Below, one piece after another: positions 33,400-42,495 of a stretch of DNA of 64,000 nucleotides. Made by a program: the position numbers and the translations under genes. The notes under the pieces were generated by a model that made no database searches, was not told the origin of the DNA, and saw only the letters and a list, made by a program, of their open reading frames with translations. The stretch is from positions 441,066,053 through 441,130,052 of the forward strand of contig CM040118.1 in NCBI GenBank assembly GCA_022559845.1, read 5' to 3'. How positions within the stretch are numbered: the stretch's first letter is position 1; every line of letters starts with the position of its first letter. This DNA is from Amorphophallus konjac (lineage: Eukaryota; Streptophyta; Magnoliopsida; Alismatales; Araceae).

Positions 33400-34160
33400 A
33401 AAATGATTTTATTACTGATCAAAGAATTCGAGTGATCAGTTATGGCCCATCGAAAGTTGCACGTACATATCCAGCATTTATTGTGAATGGGTATAGATTT
33501 CACACTAGACAATATGGGCAGAATAAGTCAACAATGAACAGCGGGGTATGTGTGAAAGGAAGTACATATAATGAAAACGAATGTGATTATTATGGTATTA
33601 TTGAGGAGATCTTAGAATTGCAATATCTCGGAGATGACAACCATATATTTCTGTTAAAGTGTCATTGGTTTGATCCTAATTCTGTTCGAAATGACACAAC
33701 ATATGGGATTGTCGATATCAGACATAAGTCTAAATTGAATACTTATGATCCATTCATTTTGGCCGCACAAGCCCAGCAGGTCTATTATACAAAGTATCCA
33801 TCGTCTAGAAATAAAGAAAGAAATGATTGGTGGGCAGTTTGCAAGGTTAAGACAAGGCTTTTCCCGGATTATGAGTTGGATTTGACTGAAACAGAGCAGT
33901 TGGATGTGAATGCCGAATTCTTTCAATCAGACTTGGGTGATGATGTAGACTTGCCTGCTTCTAGTGATGAATCTGTGGAGGCACCGTCTTTATCTAAAGA
34001 GAATGAAGTGGAGGAAGTCGATCCAGAACAACCAGAAATACAGTTGGGGGACTCCGAAGAGGAGGAATATATTAGTGATCAAAATGAATCTGATAATGAA
34101 GATGTGAATGCTGAATTTGTTATATCTCCAACATCTGAAGAAGAAATGGAGAATGTTTGA
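33400..34160 (+). pseudogene. TNP2-type CACTA transposase, C-terminal fragment (DUF4216)
   Basis: The frame contains the DUF4216 signature of TNP2 transposases: 'YIVNG'-like 'FIVNGYRFHTRQYGQNKSTMNSGV', followed by 'YYGIIEEILELQYLG' and 'LLKCHWFDP', then 'YDPFILAAQAQQVYYTKYPS'. An acidic tail (about 80 residues, 'DSEEEEYISDQNESDNED') ends at TGA 34158-34160. The open frame starts upstream of the first Met at 33432 (about 33400). The catalytic transposase core (Transposase_21) is missing, so only the last exon remains. It is followed 100 bp downstream by the second CACTA gene. Confidence 0.85.
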
Positions 34161-34347
34161 TTAATGGTATACAATTTTATCTGGGAATTTTAATACTCTG
34201 TAACTTTCTTTCTTTCACTATTTGATGAATATGCATGTATTTTATTACCAGTTGAAGATATGGTTCGAGGACGGCGTGGGACTCCCAGAGGTGGGAGGGG
34301 AGAGGGTAGCGGGAGGAGATTTACTTCCGTTTCACCACCGGTAGTAG

Positions 34348-34871
34348 GTATGTATACTTTCCCTTCATAATGCATTGTAGTATTTGTTGAAAATAATTCA
34401 TTATGTATTTGTGTTATCTGATTATTATTTTCACAGGACCCACGACCTCTACACCGTTACGACCGACCTCTGCACCGCTACCACCGGTAGTAGGTATGTA
34501 TACTTTCATGTATAATGCATTGTAGTATTTGTTGAAAATAATTCTTTATGTTTTTGTGTTATCTGATTCTTATTTTCACAGGACCCACGACCTCTGCACC
34601 GTTACCACCGAGGGATGCACCGCTACCACCGGTAGTAGGTATGTATACTTTCATGTATAATTCATTTGAGTATTTGTTTAAAATAATTCTTTATGTTTTT
34701 GTGTTATCTGATTCTTATTTTCACAGGACCCACGACCTCTGCACCGTTACCACCGAGGGATGCACCGCTACCACCGGTAGTAGGTATGTATACTTTCATG
34801 TATAATTCATTTGAGTATTTGTTTAAAATAATTCTTTATGTTTTTGTGTTATCTGATTCTTATCCTTACAG
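34348..34871 (+). repeat. tandemly duplicated exon-plus-intron units
   Basis: Each unit is a 57-nt exon plus an 88- or 89-nt intron (period 145). Donors are GTATGTATAC and acceptors end TTTTCACAG or CTTACAG. Each exon encodes GPTTSxPLxPxxAPLPPVV and keeps phase. Confidence 0.88.
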
Positions 34872-35594
34872 GACCCACGGCCTCTGCACCGTTACCACTG
34901 ACAACGGGTACATTGACGGCCTATGCACCGCCATCACACATGGCGAGTGGATCTACACCTCCCCCAGCTGAGTCAGGTATGTTCATTTGCATATTTATGT
35001 TTTTTTGATAGTTTGTTTTATTTATACTATTTAATTCGTATAGTACGTGCTGATGACGAGGCGAGTCATCATGAGGGGGAGGGCTGTTGTAATGAGACGA
35101 TGCGGGCAGTGTGGATAAATGAAGGGTACGTAATTTAGATTGTGGAGGGGAAAATATCATTTTCTTAACTCTAAATATCATCTTACACCTATCCTCTGGA
35201 TATTAGAATCAACAGGCAGACTGTTCTGCAGGATTTTCCATAGGTGTATAGAGATTTTGGTTAGAACTGAAAGTGAAAAGATATGTATAAATTCTATTCA
35301 CTTGAGTGGGGGAGGATACAGATCTATAAATATTCATAAAGCTAGAATAATATAAGGAAAGTAACATGTAGACATGAATAAAATATGCCAATTTAGGTGA
35401 AAAGATCTCCCCAAAGTCTGGTAACTGTCATGGCAGGAAGCCAAGAACAGCACCTCTAAGCAAAGGAAGGGCAGTTCATACAAAGGAGCATAGGTCATAA
35501 GTTACAAGAAGTGAAGGATATTATATATAGTCGGCGGCGGCCGCCATTGGGGCGTATCCCTGCAAGGGAAAGGCGGAGAAGATACCATACAGAA

Positions 35595-36782
35595 ATGGCT
35601 ATGGAAGTTACCCAAGTTCTTTTGAATGCACAGTCAATAGATTCAGCGGTTCGCAAGCATGCTGAGGAAAGTTTAAAACAATTTCAGGATCAAAATGTTA
35701 CTGGGTTCTTGCTATCTCTTTCGAGTGAATTAGCAAATAATGACAAGCCTGTTGTTAGCCGTAAATTGGCAGGCTTGATTCTCAAAAATGCCCTGGATGC
35801 AAAGGAGCAACACAGAAAATTTGAGCATGTGCAGAGATGGTTATCATTGGATGTAGCTGTTAGGGCCCAGGTCAAAGGATGTTTACTACAGACTCTCTCT
35901 TCACCGGTGATTGATGCAAGATCTACTGCATCTCAAGTTGTTGCAAAGATTGCTGGTATTGAGTTGCCTCAAAATCAATGGCCTGAACTTATCAGTTCTC
36001 TCTTGTCAAATATTCACCAACTTCAGCCAGATGTTAAGCAAGCAACTTTGGACACCCTAGGTTACATGTGTGAAGAAGTCTCCCCTGATGAAGTTGATCA
36101 AGAGCAAGTCAATAAGATATTGACAGCGGTTGTTCAAGGCATGAGTGCTTCTGAGGGAAACATTGATGTTAGGCTGACTGCAACTCGAGCTCTGCATAAT
36201 TCTTTGGGATTTGCTCAGGCAAACTTCGGGAATGATATGGAGAGGGATTATATCATGAGAGTCATTTGTGAAGCTACTCTGTCCCCTGAGGTGAAGATAC
36301 GGCAGGCTGCATTCGAATGCTTGTTCTCCATATCCTCCATGTATTATGAGAAGCTTGCATCGTATATGCAGGACATATTTAACATCACTGCAAAAGCTGT
36401 GAGGGAAGATGAGGAACCTGTTGCTCTACAAGCTATTGAATTCTGGAGCTCAATATGCGATGAAGAGATTGACATCTTAGATGAATATGGAGGGGATTTT
36501 TCTGCTGATTCTGACACCCCTTGCTTTTATTTTATCAAGCAGGCACTACCTGCGCTTGTCCCTATGCTGTTGGAGACACTCCTTAAGCAAGAAGACGACC
36601 AAGATCAGGATGAAGGAGTTTGGAATCTTGCAATGGCTGGAGGAACATGCTTGGGTTTGGTTGCACGGACCGTGGGAGATGACATTGTGCCTCTTGTTAT
36701 GCCATTCATAGAAGAAAACATTAACAAACCTGAATGGAGGCAGCGAGAAGCAGCAACTTATGCATTTGGTTCTAAAATCTGA
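35595..36782 (+). pseudogene. KPNB1: captured importin subunit beta-1 N-terminal fragment
   Basis: The frame from ATG 35595 (MAMEVTQVLLNAQSID) reads 395 codons without intron or stop and matches the N-terminal HEAT-repeat half of plant importin beta-1. Landmarks are 'RKHAEESLKQFQDQN', 'SRKLAGLILKNALDAKEQ', 'GFAQANFGNDMERDYIMR', 'YMQDIFNITAKAVRE' and 'WNLAMAGGTCLGLVAR'. The family is about 870 residues long; this copy ends abruptly at 'ATYAFGS' (36773), and KI-stop comes from the adjoining repeat. It covers the Ran-binding end but lacks the C-terminal importin-alpha-binding half. It retains about 80 bp of upstream sequence. The lack of introns may reflect one large exon or a reverse-transcribed source. 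Confidence 0.93.
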
Positions 36783-37451
36783 AATACCGGTCGGATGGCC
36801 GTGCCGGTCATTCCAATACGACCGGGGAGATGAAAGTGACTTGTCAGAACTGACGGAATCCAAATCGGATGCCCGGTTTGAGCTCGGCGCTCAAACTTCA
36901 TTTTTAAAATACACTTATTTCAAATGAACTGTTAGGACGGGTCCGGGGGTCTAAAATCTGAAATACCGGTCGGATGGCCGTGCCGGTCATTCCAATACGA
37001 CCGGGGAGATGAAAGTGACTTGTCAGAACTGACGGAATCCAAATCGGATGCCCGGTTTGAGCTCGGCGCTCAAACTTCATTTTTAAAATACACTTAGTTC
37101 AAATGAACTGTTAGGACGGGGCATTTGGTTCTAAAATCTGAAATACCGGTCGGATGGCCGTGCCAATCATTCCAATACGACCGGGGAGATGAAAGTGACT
37201 TGTCAGAACTGACGGAATCCAAATCGGATGCCCGGTTTGAGCTCGGCGCTCAAACTTCATTTTTAAAATACACTTAGTTCAAATGAACTGTTAGGACGGG
37301 TCCGGGGGTCTAAAATTCGAAATACCGGTCGGATGGCCGTGCCGATCATTCCAATACGACCGGGGAGATGAAAGTGACTTGTCAGAACTGACGGAATCCA
37401 AATCGGATGCCCGGTTTGAGCTCGGCGCTCAAACTTCATTTTTAAAATACA
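36762..37451 (+). repeat. 178-180 bp tandem repeat (4 units)
   Basis: Units start with CTAAAATCTGAAATACCGG near 36773, 36951, 37131 and 37309 and end in TTTTTAAAATACACTTA. They are nearly identical. The third unit is preceded by GCATTTGGTT at 37121-37130, which is KPNB1 sequence identical to 36762-36771; other units have TCCGGGGGT there. Confidence 0.92.
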
Positions 37452-37710
37452 AGATGAAATTTGAACTTATATTGTGTGTGTGTATTTATATATATGAAAA
37501 TGAGCTGGCTTAAACTATTGGCATACTCTTGTTAATGCTTGATTTCTTTATTAAGTCTTGTTAATGCTTGATTTCTTTATTAAGGATTTGATTATAATTT
37601 TTTTAAATGATATACAGGATCATCCGTCGCGAGATGTTGGACGAGACGACGACCAGGATGATGTTGGACGAGACGACGACCAGGATGAGACATATGTGGA
37701 GGATTTGTGA

Positions 37711-38007
37711 TTTTATTTTAGTTGTGTATGTTGTCATTTTATTATTATGGATGTATGATTAATTTGTGATTTTATTTTAATTGTGTGTAATTTGAGGTTC
37801 GTGGAGATTGTGATCCGTGTAGTTGATTTATTATTGTTTTATGAAATTGTTATTTATCAGGTGTTTGTATGTGATGAATTTGAGATTTGTCGATATTGTT
37901 GTCTGTGTAGTTGATTTTATATTTATGTTATGAATTTGTTATTTATCAGGTAATTTATTTATCAGTTTAAATAAATTTTTAAAAAAAAATAATGCAAATT
38001 TAGAGAC
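37711..38007 (+). other. CACTA 3' untranslated sequence
   Basis: AT-rich, with GTGATTTTATTTTAATTGTG-like and TTATTTATCAGGT duplications, between the last exon and the subterminal repeats. Nothing else is recognisable. Confidence 0.55.
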
Positions 38008-38389
38008 TGACTGGCGACCGAATTGAGACCGAATAAATCCGATAGGTTAATTTTATTTTTAAAAATACAACATAATTAGAGACCGAATAGCGACCGAATT
38101 GAGACCGACTTAATCCGATAGGTTAATTTTATTTTTTAAAATACAACAAATGTAGCGACCGAATAGAGACTGAATGGCGACCGAATTATTAGCGACCGGT
38201 TAGGCGACCGATTATAATCGGTCTCTGATAACGACTGATACTGCGACCGAATTATGTCGGTCGCTATATAGCGACTATTATATAGCGACCGACATATTCG
38301 GTCGCTAGATAGTATCTGTTCGGTCGCAATGCATATTTGCGACCGATCTACGACTGAATAGCGACCGCTGGGTCGGTCGCTATCCGCGA
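38008..38389 (+). repeat. CACTA subterminal repeats
   Basis: More than a dozen copies of GCGACCGA or GAGACCGA in direct orientation lie here, and several TCGGTCGC in inverted orientation towards the terminus. Some form hairpins, for example around TCGGTCGCTATATAGCGAC at about 38259. In En/Spm such repeats are the binding sites of the TNPA-type protein. Confidence 0.88.
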
Positions 38390-38403
38390 TTTTTCTTGTA
38401 GTG
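38390..38403 (-). repeat. CACTA 3' terminal inverted repeat
   Basis: Read from the right it is CACTACAAGAAAAA, followed directly outside by ATC, the candidate 3-bp target duplication. Confidence 0.92.
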
Positions 38404-39572
38404 ATCCAACTAAAACATGTTTTCTTATTTTTTCTTGGAATTAATTCTGAATTTCCCTTCCTTTCCTCATTTAACCTCCTTTTCCACTTGGGAAAAGGTT
38501 CCTATGACTTTCCAAGGTTGAAGGGACACTTGCCTAAGGTTTATCTCTTCCAAATCCAACTAAAACATGTTTTCTTATTTTCTCTTGGAATTAATTCTGA
38601 ATTTCCCTTCCTTTCCTCATTTAACCTCCTTTTTCACTTGGGAAAGGGTTCCTATGACTTTCCAATGTTGAAGGTACACTTGCCTATGTTTATCTTTTCC
38701 AAATCCCACTAAAACATGATTTCCTAATTTCCCTTGGAATTAATTTCGAATTTCAACCCTATAAATAGAATATCTCTCTCCCTTGTGAAAGGACATAAAG
38801 ATCAATTCAAGAGGAGGTGCTGCCGGACCAAAGGCTCAAGGAGGAAGACTCCCATGCACCTAAAAGCTTCATCCATGGAGTTCTTCTTCCTCTATTGAAG
38901 ATTTGAAGCCTCTACATCCATGGAGTTCTACATCATCTTCTTCCTCCATTGAAGATCTTCATCCTAGCTTGAAGCCAAATTGGAGAAAACCACTAAGCTT
39001 TCCCCTCCTATCTCTTATTTTTGCTTTAGTTAATTGCATGCATCATATCATTTTTTATTTTATTTCTTTATTGAGATCTTCCCCTATTGTGCACTCTAGC
39101 ACATCTCCATAGTGCAACACTTGCACATCTCCCTCTATTCTTCATCATACATCATCTTTTACCTACCCTTTTGCATAGGGGTTTAAAGGCCAAACACCAA
39201 TAAGGTGTGTTCATATCCATGCTTTCTATGTCTATATTTACATTTGGATTTGATGCTACACATCTTGGTTTCTAATCCATGTTTATTTATTGGTGTTTGT
39301 TAATTTTGCAAGGGTAATCAATCAAGGAAAACTCTCTTCATCGGCCGGCCGATAGAAAGAGAAGGTGCACTCACAATCTCCCCCGCATTTAAGGTATTTA
39401 TATCGCGATCCCTCCATTGATTATTTGTTATATCCTTTGAGGCCCTCGCGTCTCTGGCGATCACATTCCCCTTAGCATCCTCTCATGCTCCCCTTTTCTC
39501 CCTCTTTTCCCATTCTTCTATTCATTTTCTTTTTCCTTTTAATTGTTCTAAGTGGATTTCTTAGAATCTACA
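38404..39572 (+). repeat. LARD-P LTR 3, segment 3
   Basis: This completes LTR 3 after the CACTA insert, with about two minisatellite units, the TATA box (38760-38767), U5 and the terminal TCTACA at 39572. No primer site follows. Unrelated Tat-B sequence begins at 39573, so this is the outer right end of the tandem array and GCGCG (39573-39577) would be its target duplication. Confidence 0.93.
38760..38767 (+). promoter_or_regulatory. TATA box of LTR 3
   Basis: TATAAATA, aligned with the boxes in LTR 1 and LTR 2. Confidence 0.75.
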
Positions 39573-39874
39573 GCGCGGTCTACTAGCTCGGCACGCTCGG
39601 TCTCCCACCGGCCGTCCAGCTCAACGTGTGCTAAGCGCTCCTCTTCGAGAAGCCAGTTCTTCCTCTCGAGCGATTCACGGGCCTTGGCTAGCTGCTCGGC
39701 TAGCGCCCGAGTCTCCAGTTGGCTCGATCGTACTAGCTCCCTGATTGAGGAAAGCTCCCACCGAAGCCCGTCACGCTCCTTGACGAGTCGAGTCAACCTC
39801 CTGTCTGATCCACCGAGGGTCCAGGCCAGGTTCGCTCGCTCCCACTCCTCGACCTCTGGGCGCTGGCCCGCCAT
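39573..39874 (-). pseudogene. Tat-B accessory gene, internally deleted, coiled-coil only
   Basis: The minus-strand frame starts at 39874 with MAGQRPEVEEWERANLAWTLGG and continues as a coiled coil matching residues of the Tat-A accessory protein ('RSTLAWTLGG...LARLEGEHEGLRRE'). Its first codons and leader align with the start of the Tat-A gene (MADQ), but the whole PF04195-like domain, the intron and the middle part are missing. The frame remains open to the LARD-P border at 39573, where it is cut off. Confidence 0.75.
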
Positions 39875-39892
39875 GGAGTCAGAAGAAGACTC

Positions 39893-40333
39893 TTAGGGAA
39901 GGCGGCCCTGAGACCCTGAAGATTCCGGGGGAGGAGGAAGCTGCCGGACAGCCTCCGCGGTTATCACCGCCAACTCCTCAAATGCCGCCGCAAGCCTCTG
40001 CTCCTCCCTCGTGTCCTCACGGCACATCAAAAAGCCCCAAAAATAAGAACGAAGGAGAGCCAAAACCCTAAAAGACGGAGAGAGTCTGGAATGACAACAA
40101 GCGCCCAACGCCTATAAACCCACGCAGAAGGCGGCGCGTCGTTCTGACCTCCGAGGAAAGGGGGCCCCTTCAGTTCAAATCCGTTAAGATCATCATTAAC
40201 ACGGGCACAGGTGACCACGACACGTGGCTTCCTAACACCGTCAGATCTCCACCCACCTGAGCCACGCCGGTCCGAAACCCCAAACAGCTACTCGTCCGAG
40301 CTTACTAAAGCTCGGGAGTAGGAGGGGGACAAG
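39893..40333 (-). other. Tat-B accessory-gene leader and polypurine tract
   Basis: This matches the region upstream of the Tat-A accessory ATG (leader with 'AAFEELAVITAEAVRQLP' in frame, TATA-like GGGTTTATAGG at 40124-40107). On the plus strand it ends in the polypurine tract GGAGTAGGAGGGGGACAAG (about 40315-40333), directly before the LTR. Confidence 0.65.
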
Positions 40334-41130
40334 TGGAGAGGGAGGTTTCTTTAGCCCAATTAAGAGCAGCCAAACTAGGCCCATCAGGACCGAACAGGGC
40401 TCAGCTCATCCAAGTGACAGCCCTCTAGGGCCCACTTCGGCAAAAAAGCCCAATAAAGATCACTCGGGATCCCATCCTTCCTCGGCGGCCCTTAGGCTCG
40501 GAAGGCCCGAACGTCAGGACGAAGGAAGACCCCTGCCCGAGCCATTCCTCCAACGGGATAAGGGTGAGTGCTCCGCGCCCACTCCGATCTGACTGCATCC
40601 GAGCTATGCCTATCGCCCGGACAGGGCTGGCACTTCTCATGCTTGGATCGACTGACAAGTGTTTATCCATCTAGCCGTTGAAAGTCCTTTATGAGCAGGA
40701 GTTCAGGGGGATAAGGGAGCCACGATCCCCAAGGTCATGAAGAGCCCACGACGAGGACGTAACGATCCCATGATGAGGATGTAATGCTCCCATGATGAGG
40801 ACATAACTCCCGCCTGAAACTCCTCAGCTTATGGGACTCATTCGGGGAGCTCGCTATATAAATCAAGGACTCCCTCCGGCGACAGGTAAGGCAGATACAT
40901 GCCTAACACTCCCTGAGTAGGAACCACTTCACCATCTTGGTGTTGGGGGATCTCGCGCATTTCTTTCTACCTCCCTCAATACCTTCCACCAACGCTCTAC
41001 TGACTTAAGCATCGGAGGGTTTCCCCAAGGAACCATCCCTTGGCCTCCTGATTCGTTTCCTTTTCTCTACAGTTCACTATCCGGTGATCATCCTCCCAGC
41101 TCAGGACCAGCACGAGATCACGCCCCTTCA
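40334..41130 (+). repeat. Tat-B 3' LTR (797 bp)
   Basis: It starts TGGAGAGGG after the polypurine tract and ends CACGCCCCTTCA. The TATA box TATATAAAT is at 40855-40863. Similar in length and ends to the 788-bp Tat-A LTR but diverged inside. Confidence 0.85.
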
Positions 41131-41281
41131 ATAATCATCTGTACATCTAGCCTTTTAGCTATCAACTAATTCTTGCCTTACTAGTCTTAGTGTTGGATCT
41201 AGTTTTCATTTCCGCAAAGAAGGGCAAAAGGGGCTGATCTATTAACCCCTTCCCTCTAGATCTGCCTATCACCACTCTACA
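41131..41281 (+). repeat. Sire-1 5' LTR remnant
   Basis: The last about 150 bp of a copia LTR end in CTCTACA, two bases before a tRNA-Met-type primer site. The rest of this LTR is presumably separated from it by the Tat-B insertion and lies left of the window. Confidence 0.65.
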
Positions 41282-41283
41282 CG

Positions 41284-41295
41284 TGGTATCAGAGC
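41284..41295 (+). promoter_or_regulatory. Sire-1 primer-binding site
   Basis: TGGTATCAGAGC, the usual initiator-tRNA-Met complementary site of plant copia elements. Confidence 0.92.
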
Positions 41296-41340
41296 TAGTC
41301 TCTCTGTATGTGGTCTAACGACCTTGAGAGAACTGGTGAT

Positions 41341-42420
41341 ATGGCTACTAAGAGTCCTATGGCCGAAGGGCACTCCATAAGTAGACCTAACTTTTTCACT
41401 GGGACAAATTATCCTTACTAGAAAAATTGCATGCAGGTTTTCATAAGAGCCCAGGATCATGAAGTCTGGCGAGTGATAAGCAGTGGACCATTTGAGCTGC
41501 CTCCGGACGAGGACACATGGACTAAGGAACAGATCAGGACATCGACGCTGAACTGGGGTGCCAAGCACATCATGTAGTGCTCCCTTCATCCAATAGAGTT
41601 CTCAAGGGTCTCAACTTACATAACTGCAAAAGAAATGTGGGACCGCCTAGAGGTAATATAAGAAGGGACACAACAGGTACGTGCAACCAAAGCAAACATG
41701 TTGGTCTCTAGATATGAAAATTTTAGAATGAAATCTAATGAGTCCATTTTAAACATGTATGCTAGGCTAACCGTGCTCACTAATGGCTTGATTGAGCTAG
41801 GTAAGACATACTCCGAGTAGGAGATAGTAAGGAAGATTTTGAGATCACTAACCCCTGTCTGGCATACAAAGGCCATAGTGGTTGAAGAATCTAAAGACTT
41901 GGCTACCATCAACGTAGAAGAACTCATAGGGTCCCTGATGACGTATGAGATGAATCTGAAGAACAAAGAGGTTAAGGTAAGTAAAAAGAAGCCTCTGGCT
42001 CTCAACGCTGGACCAAGCACCAAGGACTTATCTGAAGATGAAGAGCCTTCAAGTAGTAACACAGAAGAGGACGAAGTTGCTCTATTGACAAGGAAATTTA
42101 GAAAATTTTTAAGAAAGGAAGGTACATGCTTCACAAAGAGGAAGCCTCAGGTAAAAAGAGGTTTCAGGCCAAGACCTGGAAATGTTAAGAAGTCTGAAAA
42201 GCTTGTCTGCTATTCTTGTAGGAAACCAGGACACATCAAGTCTGAGTGTCTAGAAGGACCTAAGAAAGCAATGCCCAGGTGGAAGGGCAAGAAGAAACAG
42301 GCCATGGTGTGCACCTGGAGTGATGAAGAACAGGAAGAGACTGAAGATAACTCCTTTGAAGAGGAGAAAGATGATCTCTGCCTGATGGCTAAAGGAGAAA
42401 ATGACAACGAGGTGAGCTCT
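41341..42420 (+). pseudogene. gag: Sire-1 gag, part 1 (capsid domain and zinc knuckle)
   Basis: The start is at ATG 41341, 46 bases after the primer site. The capsid-like (UBN2-type) domain has 'NFFTGTNYPY' and 'KEMWDRLE...QQVRATKANMLVSRYENFRMKSNESI'; the knuckle CYSCRKPGHIKSEC lies at 42208-42249; a Lys/Glu-rich segment follows. At least four in-frame stops (near 41419, 41575, 41658, 41817) precede the longest open part, 41839-42420. The frame continues after the L1 insertion at 48308. Confidence 0.85.
42403..42420 (+). repeat. L1 target-site duplication, left
   Basis: GACAACGAGGTGAGCTCT, repeated exactly at 48290-48307 after the L1 poly(A). Confidence 0.97.
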
Positions 42421-42495
42421 TTTAGAGTCTTGAAGCGGGAGCCAAGCGTCCTTGACCTAGCGTAGGGCCCATGGAAGATCTTTGACTTCGTGGCT

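Larger units (their letters stand above)
34260..37710 (+). pseudogene. TNPA-like second CACTA gene, interrupted by captured sequence
   Basis: Exon 1 starts at ATG 34260 (MVRGRRGTPRGGRGEG) and ends at 34347. Exons 2-4 are near-identical 57-nt units (34437-34493, 34582-34638, 34727-34783). Exon 5 (34872-34976) is a longer variant, and exon 6 (35044-35125) is unrelated and acidic. All junctions are GT-AG and keep the same phase. The final exon, 37618-37710, follows a TATACAG acceptor and encodes two copies of DVGRDDDQD before DETYVEDL and stop. Between exon 6 and the final exon lie the KPNB1 fragment and the 178-bp repeats, so the central DNA-binding part expected for the family is replaced. The assignment to the TNPA-like class rests on position and exon style. 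Confidence 0.55.
30363..38403 (+). mobile_element. CACTA (En/Spm) transposon with captured sequences
   Basis: This 8-kb insert splits LARD-P LTR 3. Its right end, read inwards, is CACTACAAGAAAAA, the classic CACTA terminus, and it is preceded by 0.4 kb of GCGACCGA/TCGGTCGC subterminal repeats. ATC at 30360-30362 and 38404-38406 fits the 3-bp target duplication of this superfamily. Inside lie a TNP2 C-terminal fragment, a spliced TNPA-like gene, a KPNB1 fragment and several repeat arrays. The left end has no CACTA terminus, only rearranged sequence with a single TCGGTCGCT, so the copy is probably immobile. Confidence 0.88.
39573..41130 (+). mobile_element. Tat-B: 3' end of a second Tat-lineage element
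   Basis: In element sense (plus) this piece contains the opposite-strand accessory gene, its upstream region, the polypurine tract and a whole LTR. It is related to Tat-A but clearly diverged. Its left side is cut by the LARD-P array, so the remaining body should lie beyond the left end of the window. Its right border, CGCCCCTTCA, corresponds to the Tat-A LTR end; ATAAT (41131-41135) would be its target duplication. Confidence 0.85.

Noticed and set aside
35511..36782. Intact host importin gene
   Set aside because: It ends after about 395 of about 870 residues at a repeat junction and lies within CACTA borders.
30363..38403. Helitron
   Set aside because: Gene capture suggested it, but the right end is a CACTA terminus with subterminal repeats and a 3-bp target duplication.
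41284..41295. tRNA gene
   Set aside because: TGGTATCAGAGC and the other TGG strings are primer-binding sites next to LTR ends; no cloverleaf can be formed. I saw no tRNA or rRNA gene in the window.
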